From Siphonodentalium dalli (Eukaryota > Mollusca > Scaphopoda > Gadilida > Siphonodentaliidae), in NCBI GenBank assembly GCA_032622095.1, contig CP136062.1, forward strand, positions 145,100,351 to 145,164,350: DNA of 64,000 nt, read 5' to 3'. The notes under the pieces were generated by a model. It worked only from the letters and a program-made list of their open reading frames with translations, was not told the DNA's origin and made no database searches. The position numbers and the translations under genes were made by a program. Shown piece after piece: positions 56,201 through 64,000 of this stretch. Numbering within the stretch: position 1 is the stretch's first letter; each line of letters opens with the position of its first letter.

Positions 56201-57483
56201 CAATCAGTTGTCTGTTGATAACACGTATCACTAAACAATAATTTACTATATAGTCACATTGTCAAAATGTAGTATTGATGATCATTTTTCATTTGACTCA
56301 ACATATTCAACAAGCAGCAGACTACATATTATTAGTGGCATTACACAGTATTGTGCACATACGTTTGTCAAGTACTGTATATAGCCATATCGATTATATT
56401 GCTGTATAGTGATATTACTATCAACGTTTGAGTAAAATAACGAAATATTCTCTATATGGTTCAATGTTAAATTTTTATCACAACGGTAGCCAGTGAGAAT
56501 AGTCTGGTCACATAAATTTTTCCCAAACTGCGCCTGAGTTCCACACATAATATTTTGAGAAATTTCAATTCATATATAACCATACGCAAAATGGTGTCAT
56601 TGGTCCACAATACAAGAATCTCCATAGTGTTCAATGTTAAGTTTTTATCACAACTATAGTCAGTAAGAACCCACGGATCCTATCCTAATTTTACAATTTA
56701 TCTTTGGGGTTCATACTTAGCAGTTTTTGTGGCAACATTTCAAATGGCACCGATCATAATACGCCAAATGCCACCATCTATCTTTTTTGGTAAAAACGAA
56801 ACGCTTTTTAAATTATGTTGACCCCCATTTTAGGCAAACAAAAAAATTAAATAACAGAAACAAGTAAATCCGGAAAATAGACCTAGTAGGCATACAAATA
56901 TGTTTTATAATGGCTTTTAGCAAGCAAAAAAATGTGATATGATATAAGAAATTTGACTATTTGTCAAACGCATCACTAAATATCGTTTTGTGGAGGGGTA
57001 AGTTTTTGCCCTGTATTCGGGCTACCTACGCCGCAGGGCCACAATAATACAAACATCCAATAGCAGATATGCCACGGATCACAAAAAGGCATACATATTG
57101 TGACAATATCCGATAAATTTCTGATAAACGAAGTTGAAACCGACACTTTTAGCTGAATCAGTGAAAACAAATACGTCACAGCTCAAACGATTATCTGGCA
57201 ACTTTTTACCATTTCCAATACCACTCACATAAATATCCCAAATCAAAGGAAGAACAGGTTAAATTGAACATAGATTAAGGAATATAGACTGATGAACATC
57301 ACATGAACTTACCCGAAAAATGTATAAAAAAGGCTGGGAAATGTGAAAAAATCCATATTTTTCCCCAGATATTGACCCCGCGACAACCGGATCCTGAAAT
57401 GATAATAGTTGGGCTACATAAATATGGTGGTCGCTGAAATTCCCCTTTCTGGTGACACCTCGTGTAATGAGAGCGCATACTAT
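53221..57483. mobile_element. 4.26-kb foldback element with inverted minisatellite core
   Basis: The left arm (53221 to about 54720) and the right arm (about 56060 to 57483) are inverted copies of each other. Examples are GGTGTCACCAGAAAGGGGAA at 53251 against TTCCCCTTTCTGGTGACACC near 57440, and GCTTGCTAAAAGCCATTATA near 53830 against TATAATGGCTTTTAGCAAGC near 56910. The core is a 21-bp minisatellite. Outer termini are ATAGTATG...CATACTAT. No transposase frame and no clear target-site duplication were found. Structure resembles foldback-type elements. Confidence 0.8.
54720..56055. repeat. 21-bp minisatellite (AGGTGAATGGACACCATATAA), inverted within itself
   Basis: The unit is AAGGTGAATGGACACCATAT plus one base. 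From about 55130 to 56055 it reads in this orientation; from about 54720 to 55010 it reads as the reverse complement (TATATGGTGTCCATTCAC). Because 21 is a multiple of three, several long open frames arise in phase, giving MVSIHLY heptads on the minus strand (for example 55668-56168). These are artefacts of the repeat, not genes. Confidence 0.88.
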
Positions 57484-57799
57484 AAACGTTGATTGTAATT
57501 TCTAAGAAATTTAGCTCAATTTACAACATTGTGCATCAATAACGGTAGTCATTTAGAGATGTTTAATCAGCGCATCATTTTTGGATATAGAACTGCAACA
57601 ATCAGATGCACGATGGCTGATAGGTATACCAGAACTTCATAAGTTCATCATCTCATTAAAGAGTACATATTTCGAAGATGAGGTTCTAATTTATAGACAC
57701 CACAGACAATCCAGTGATGAAACACATGAATCAATTGATAGCACGTGCTAATAAAATCTTTCAGCAGACCATTATCAATCATATATCTATAATTTCCCG

Positions 57800-58260
57800 G
57801 TATTTCAATACAAAGTTGGACCATGCAACATGTCCATAGTGACCGAATATTTTATCCACGTAAGCTGCCCATTTCGATACAAAGATTGACAACCTATCCA
57901 TATCGATACACAGTTTGGCCATTAAAAATGTCAATATCGATACAAAATGTGACCATGTAACCTGTCAATATCTATACATAGTTTCACAAGTAATCTTTAC
58001 ATATCGTTCGAATGGTCGATTCAATCATATAACCGGCCAATATTGATTGAACGTTCGACTCGTGTAATCGGTCTGGATCGATATAGATCGCGGTATAAAG
58101 TTTGACCATGTAATCAATCGATATCTATTAACGATTCGATTCATGTCATTCACCCGCATCGATAGAACGTTTGATCAGGTTATCGGTCCATATAGATATA
58201 ATTTGCTATCAATATTATCGGCCCACAAATCGACGGATTGTTCAATCCGTCCAAATAGGA
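57800..58260. repeat. Degenerate tandem array (about 40-60 bp units)
   Basis: Recurring pattern GACCATGTAA..TGTC.ATATCGATACAAAGTTT, strongly diverged, about eight to ten copies. It starts about 320 bp after the foldback element. Confidence 0.55.
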
Positions 58261-58689
58261 TAGGATAGGATATCTTATTTCAATATACACATATTAATAC
58301 ATGATACATTTGACAAATATTACATTGTATATTCGAGAGGGTGGCATAGTCAGGCTAGACTGCCTTACTGCCGCCCCCTTAAAGATTAAAAGATGTTACG
58401 ATAGGCGGTCAGGATTCATTTTACAATGCACGGCTAAATAATTATGTATCTCACAATGGTTGCATTTAACTGGATTATATGCATAGAGGGTATACGTCTA
58501 GATAAATCGATTATTGGTTACTCGATGGTTTGTCTCTTTCTTGTCAGTGGGATGTTCCTTGAAAGTCGAGTAGGAATGTGTTGAGTGAGGTTGTGGATTG
58601 CGATATAGCGGAAGTCACTTATTGACGAGCTACCACGCAGTCGGGACATCTTTGATTGTTGCATTTAATTGTTGCATTTAATTGATATA

Positions 58690-58880
58690 ACATCTCGCGT
58701 AAATAGGTTCATAATCGACCTACACTATTCACATAATTATGTTCATATTGGATTATTTGATTCTAAAATAACCCCATAGTGAACTTATATCCGTTATTCC
58801 GTTTTATGGCGCGGACCACAGTGAAGACACATTTTAAAGATCGTCCATCTGGTAAGTCATGAGTTGGTTTATCGTGTTAT
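58690..58880. repeat. Dispersed repeat family, copy E
   Basis: GTTTTATGGCGCGGACCACA with AAGTCATGAGTTGG, same orientation as copy C, ending just before the (TA)n tract. Confidence 0.7.
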
Positions 58881-58899
58881 TTTCATCCCATATAATGAA

Positions 58900-58903
<4 letters not shown>

Positions 58904-58957
<54 letters not shown>
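58904..58957. repeat. (TA)n microsatellite
   Basis: About 27 uninterrupted TA dinucleotides. Confidence 0.95.
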
Positions 58958-58958
<1 letters not shown>

Positions 58959-60101
58959 GTGTACCTACCTGGGGATGGAAGGAGCAGCGACCCGAGTACG
59001 ACGATTACCACCAATGAGAAACCGGACAACATCTGGAGAAATAAAGTCACGAAACACAAACAATGATTCTACCTATAATTATTTTCTTGCGAAGTTTTGT
59101 ATCAGAATTATCATTGAAAAGTGTTCACTTGATTGACCCCACGCTCTATTGCATATATTGTTCTCTGTTTTTTATGATGTTCGTAGTTCAACTGATCAGT
59201 CTCAGATACACATGAAATCAAGAAAAAACTCCTCAGATCTATATAAGTACTTTGCATATTTACTGCACAGAAGGTCCGGTGTTAGTGACATCTTAATCCG
59301 CGACTTTGACATCTATCTGGGCCGCAAGTGGTCCCAGCATAACGCGCACATAATGAGAATGACACGGGTTTTTAAAACTCTGTTCAATCCTATGCTTCAT
59401 AGACATATTAAGCTATATACCGACAAATTGTCGGTGAAGGCCATGGGTTTTTATACTAGTGAATAGATTGTCTCGAAAGTATGAGGGAGCAAAAGCAAAA
59501 ACATTATTGAAATAATTCGCTAAAAATGATAAATGGTTTGATCTGGGAGAACCGACTGACATCGGGTGGGTAGATTGTCCTGATTCATCTTGACCCACAA
59601 ATATTTTGTCTGTTTTACGATGTGAGACACACATATTCGCATATTATATATGTGACAATTTCTACCCCATTCAATTTCGGTGTTGGTGATAACTTCCGGG
59701 TTGTTGATGCCAGTTATACGGTGTTGTATATGCTCCTTAATGATGTATTTCACTCATTTGAATTAAGTACCCGGAGGACATTTTATGATTTTAAGTGACG
59801 CATTGCGAATTTGTTTCAAAAAGTCGCCTAAGTCATTCAATATCCAGCTGAGACCTATACCTACACATTTAGCGAAAATCATCATTAAGAAACATATATT
59901 AATTTTGAATTTATTATCTGCATTATTTGTTTAATGTTATCAAGTTCGCTGTTAAGAACTTTAAACAATTCAAAGGTTTTGAACTGGTGGTATATGATAT
60001 CTACTGTTGTAGCCATATTAGAGATTCATGGCATGATCTAAAGCAAAATTTGACAAATGGTGTGGTATACAGTACATTTGTCGATACCGATGTGTTTATT
60101 T

Positions 60102-60692
60102 TGGAATCCTATTACGGCCACTTGCTAATGGCGCTTTCGGCGCACTTTTTGTCGCTTTCGGCGCGATCAGCGCATCGCGCCGAAAGCGACAAAATGTGCG
60201 CCGATCGGCGCACTTTTTGTCGCTTTTGGCGCTTTCGGCGCGCGCGCCAAAAGCGACAAAATGTGCGCCATTAGCGTTGTTTCGGCGCGCGCCGAAAGCG
60301 CCGAAAGCGCCGAAAGCGACAAAACATGCGCCATTACGGCGCACTTTTTGTCGCTTTCGGCGCTTTCGGCGCACCGCGCCGAAAGCGACAAAATATGCGC
60401 CATTAGTGCAATCGGCGCGGTGCGCCATTAGTGCATTCGGCGCGGTGCGCCATTAGCGCGGTGCGCCGAAAGCGACAAAATATGCGCCATTAGCGCATGT
60501 ACAATTAAGTATGTGATCATCCCAGCAGGGGTGCCGGAAGAGGGGGCATATTTTGTCGCTTTCGGCGCGCGCGCCGAAAGCGACAAAAAGTGCGCCGATC
60601 GGCACACATTTTGTCGCTTTCGGCGCATCGCGCCAAAAGCGACAAAAAGTGCGCCGAAAGCGCCATTAGCAAGTGGCCGTAATAGGATTCCA
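60102..60692. mobile_element. GC-rich nested palindrome, 591 bp, with long terminal inverted repeats
   Basis: The ends are mirror images: GGAATCCTATTACGGCCACT at 60103 and AGTGGCCGTAATAGGATTCC ending at 60691, continuing inward for about 65 bp. The interior is a run of alternating units GCGCCGAAAGCGACAAAA and its complement TTTTGTCGCTTTCGGCGC, so nearly every segment can pair with a neighbour. It is CpG-dense in an AT-rich setting. All frames stay open by composition. It is a non-autonomous element or hairpin satellite; the class is unknown. Confidence 0.8.
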
Positions 60693-62845
60693 TAGTTTGT
60701 TGTTGGTTCCAGTTGGGACATGCACAAGTATTTAAATTTAAATACTTACCACTTCTTAGTATGCGTTATTACCCTCGACGTATCCACTGGGAAGTCATAA
60801 ACCGTGTAACGAACGTGCAGATTTAAATTTGTATTATATTCTACAGTTATATCCAAGTCATGACACGATGGCCTGCTGTCGCATTGTATCTGTCTGTCTG
60901 ATGCCGGTATATAGGTTTATAGGTATATATGTTGTTGCTCAAGTTATAGCTTCAAATGTTGCATGAATGTTTGTTAGACCACTCGCTGTTCAAACAAATT
61001 CAATTAGTTGTCGAATGCGTCGTGTGATTTAAAACCTGTTTATGGTTCTATCTGACAATGGGGGTTTTTCCAAGAAAATATAGGCGTGTGACCCAACGGT
61101 TGATTGTGCACAATAATTGCCATTGATTATCAATATTATTCGATCGTTTCCAGTAAATATAAACCTGTTCGGTATACATATCGTAGCTTGTTATACACAC
61201 GGCCTTTTCACTTATTATTTATATCGTCAATTTATAGTGTCATATCAACACAAATAAAACTTATCGGAATAAAATGTACAATGTTTAAGGTACAGTTTTC
61301 TACAAATATGCTTCGTTTCAGGTGTTAAGATTGTTTTCAGCTCCTGGCAATTTTTTACTAAATATATGTTACATTGTATTTAGATTATAATATATAAAGA
61401 ATGTTTGGAACGATAAGTGCTACATCAACCATGCTATTCTATTTGATATTGAATGTTCTATGCATTAAATTAAAGATACGGGCGGCGTTGGCGGTGGGTA
61501 TGCTGTTAAATATTCACCTCCGTCTTAAACCGCCATAAACAGAAATAATAGTAAAATATAGACAGACTTTGTCCTTATACCAATCAGAAATATGGCATAA
61601 ACAGTATTCTTTTCCTTTGTTATGTAAACAAAAGCAAAAAAACGTTACAGAACCTGGCGTTTGTTTAGATCCGGATATGGTAAACATAAAGAGCGTTGTG
61701 TGTTACTGATTTCCTGATATGGACATAATAAAGAGCGTTATATCATTTGTGTGTGATTAACCAAAATAATTGCGCTGTGTTATGTAAACAGAAGCAGAAC
61801 TTCTGTAACACGAGCAGGCTCTTGTTTACGAACACCATCGTACGTCTTGTCGACAATATACTATTTACGAGCTGATGATGTTTGGCATATGAGCGAAACT
61901 ATATATTTTTTAATATTGCTTCTGTTGATGGCGATTTGAACAAATATGAATATTTCTGCAACGAACGCCGCCCGTGCCTTTAAAGGTACTCAATCCGATC
62001 AGGTGCTCCTAAATTAATATTTCATTGGATTCGGGGGGGGGGTAATATATTTGATTCGAGTCGAAGATCCCACCCATCAAAGAGTGATCAGATATCGATT
62101 TTTGAAGTTTGTTATTTCTCGAGATGTGTAATAATATGTGGCCCAGAAACACGCGGTCAAACGGAAGGTCTCTGACAAAATTGCGGATGAAGATGGATAA
62201 CTCTAAAATCAAGTGGTAATACGGCCAAATTTCGTGACACTTTATTGATAATACGGCCATATTTTGTTGAACAAAATGTTGCTAAATAACAAGTTTTGGG
62301 AAATTTAATACCCTAGTTGACAGTGGTTAGCATTATTTCGTTGCAATAAATCGATTCTGATAACTAACGCGTATTTTGAAGAAATGTTGTTGTTGTTGTA
62401 TCTTGACGATACCGTCTGATCGGATTGAGTACCTTTAATATCATTTCAATATTTAGAGCAACACCAGATGTTCAATAACAAAATGATATGCTTTGATATT
62501 CATAGGTCTAGTTTAAACATGTTTCCAACAGTAGAAGGCAGAAAGTATGCTAAATTTATTTACCGTCGGCGTTGTTGTTTTTTTGCCGTTGTTGTTGTTT
62601 TTGTTGCAAATGGAGGTCTGGAACCCTGCATACAGTAATGCCCTAATTAATCGACTCAATAACCACAGCAAAATTATGGGTAACTTTTCAGGATTTAGTC
62701 GGAACTATGGGTTTTTCGGCCCTAATAGGAATCCATACATCTGAGAGTGACTTCCAACTATTGACTCGCTGACGCGCGCGTCCACGGCCGATGTTATTAA
62801 CCCCTCAAAATCGGGTAAAATACCGTATAAACGTTCCTGTCGCAG
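60693..62845. other. Intergenic or intronic, upstream side
   Basis: AT-rich. Several lines such as TGTTATGTAAACAGAAGCAGAA and TAACATAAAGAGCGTTGTGTG recur in pairs near 61610-61800, hinting at a decayed tandem duplication. The plus open frame at 62547-62744 begins with a hydrophobic run from a GTTGTTGTT tract and is not supported as a gene. Confidence 0.4.
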
Positions 62846-62977
62846 ACTTCGAGGTGGAGATGGATACGTTACCACATCGGACACCGAAATGTCACAACAG
62901 CCCGTGTTCTCCATCTCCACAAGCGAATACAGCAACATCAGCCACTTATCAACCGAGGCACAACGAGACAGAGTCAG
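62846..62977 (+). CDS. Possible internal exon of a second gene
   Basis: It is preceded by a good acceptor (AAACGTTCCTGTCGCAG) and followed by AG then GTATTC. The frame between reads LRGGDGYVTTSDTEMSQQ, then FSISTSEYSNISHLSTEAQR and DRVR, a Ser/Thr-rich polar peptide resembling a cytoplasmic tail. It is 132 bp and phase-symmetric (2-2). No neighbouring exon was found on either side, and open frames in other registers overlap it. Confidence 0.28.
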
Positions 62978-63769
62978 GTATTCAATTCAATTCAAATTGG
63001 AAGGCGTGTGACTGATTGGTGTATAACGCACGGTAAAAATGCATTGCGAATTCGCACACATACATTTTACAGCACTTCAATTCAATAACCAACACAAACA
63101 GCGCTTAATTGAAGATCACGGACGAATGATTTGTTACCGGTTTTATATCAATTCCAGGAAATACATTACCTACTGTATGCATATGTATTCACGACTCACA
63201 CAATGACATGCAGGTCACGGTAACCAACATTCGCACAATGTCAACTCGACATTTCGAATATACACTGATGGAAAAGTAGGCTGTTACGGACAAGTACACA
63301 CATCGATCTTAGCTGTTTTTGTGCCATTCAATTACAGAAAATGATGTATATATGCACCTTATAATTCTTATTGTACATCGCGATTATATATATATTAAAT
63401 ATAAGTATAACCAGCAATTAGCCACTATAGGGCTACCAAATACGCCTGAATTCTAGCTTTGAACATGGTAGCCAAAAGATCTGAGATCACGGATGGACCG
63501 ACAACGCGCGTGAATAATAATAGCGTGATTTTAGTTCTGATAATCCGTTTAGTGGTTATATATTAATCGTCGTGATGGCCGCATGGACGTTTTTTTAAAT
63601 CTGCCTTTTTTTCTCGACAATTATCATTTGAAGTTAATAGTATTGCAAACGACGGTTCATCGTCACATAAGTTATGATGGAACTTCGTGCACGTAGTTGA
63701 TATAACGTTTCACAAATCGTCTAATCGTTGACAAAACATGCCCAATTGAGAATGCAACACACATATATG

Positions 63770-64000
63770 ATTCGATTCGATATTCGATTCGATATTCGAT
63801 TCGATATTCGATTCGAGTTCCAGAATTCGATTCCATATTCGATTCGATCAAAATCTCCAATTCGCAGGACCATCAGCGTCATCATCATCACCATCACCAT
63901 CATCACCATTAGCATCACCGTCATCATCATCATCATCACCATTAGCATCACCGTCATCATCATCATCACCATTAGCATCACCGTCATTATCGTCATCAGC
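63770..64000. repeat. ATTCGATTCGAT repeat followed by (CAT)n microsatellite, running off the window
   Basis: 63770-63850 holds several copies of ATATTCGATTCG. From about 63870 to the end the sequence is imperfect CATCAT/CACCAT with a recurring block CACCATTAGCATCACCGTCA at least three times. Confidence 0.85.

Noticed and set aside
59149-59466. 105-residue plus-strand frame
   Set aside because: No motif, no splice context and no similarity that I recognise; AT-rich chance frame.
60096-60727. Open frames of 60-115 residues rich in Ala, Arg and Lys
   Set aside because: Products of the GCGCCGAAAGCGAC palindromic repeat, open in all frames.
62547-62744. Signal-peptide-like plus-strand frame
   Set aside because: The hydrophobic stretch comes from GTTGTTGTT tracts; no downstream exon or motif supports it, and it is on the wrong strand for the Gla gene.

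Overview
The window is animal nuclear DNA: AT-rich, intron-dense, full of non-LTR retrotransposon debris, palindromic non-autonomous elements and minisatellites, with no operons or compact genes. The protein content (a Gla domain joined to TSP1, EGF and many fibronectin-III-like domains, plus an L1/Tx1-type LINE) suggests a marine invertebrate such as a lophotrochozoan or an invertebrate deuterostome. The species cannot be fixed from sequence alone.

One very large gene occupies the minus strand from about 52.6 kb down to about 5.2 kb. I reconstructed 19 exons by hand. All 18 introns between them have GT-AG ends, and every splice phase is compatible with the next exon, so the reading frame runs unbroken for about 3,390 residues. 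In protein order it contains: a propeptide-like segment with a furin-type RRKR site and a Gla (vitamin K-dependent carboxylation) domain (52.4-52.6 kb); a six-cysteine module (42.0 kb); a thrombospondin type-1 repeat (41.0 kb); an EGF-like module (36.8 kb); a unique region (33-34 kb); then a tail of FN3-like beta-sandwich repeats marked by about 16 recurrent linkers of the type V/I-D-x-x-P-P (31.8 kb to 5.2 kb). The signal-peptide exon (beyond 52.57 kb) and the 3' end (below 5.2 kb) were not found. The likely product is a secreted or cell-surface calcium-binding adhesion or matrix protein.

Introns and flanks carry most of the other structure. There is a 928-bp inverted-repeat element (3.0-3.9 kb), a GAT/GAC microsatellite with an exact 149-bp duplication (11.3-11.9 kb), and an inverted minisatellite (22.6-23.9 kb). 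There is also a cluster of AAACCTAGTTT-like motifs (24.2-24.65 kb) and a 38-bp minisatellite with higher-order structure (35.6-36.6 kb). A LINE is broken into an inverted endonuclease part (44.7-45.5 kb) and a forward reverse-transcriptase part (46.8-49.8 kb), followed by a 774-bp MITE with perfect 41-bp terminal repeats (49.8-50.6 kb).

Upstream of the Gla exon lie a 4.26-kb foldback element with an inverted 21-bp minisatellite core (53.2-57.5 kb), a GC-rich nested palindrome (60.1-60.7 kb) and one weak plus-strand exon candidate (62.85-62.98 kb). A dispersed repeat family with the core GTTTTATGGCGCGGGCCACA occurs at three loci at least, with two diverged copies.
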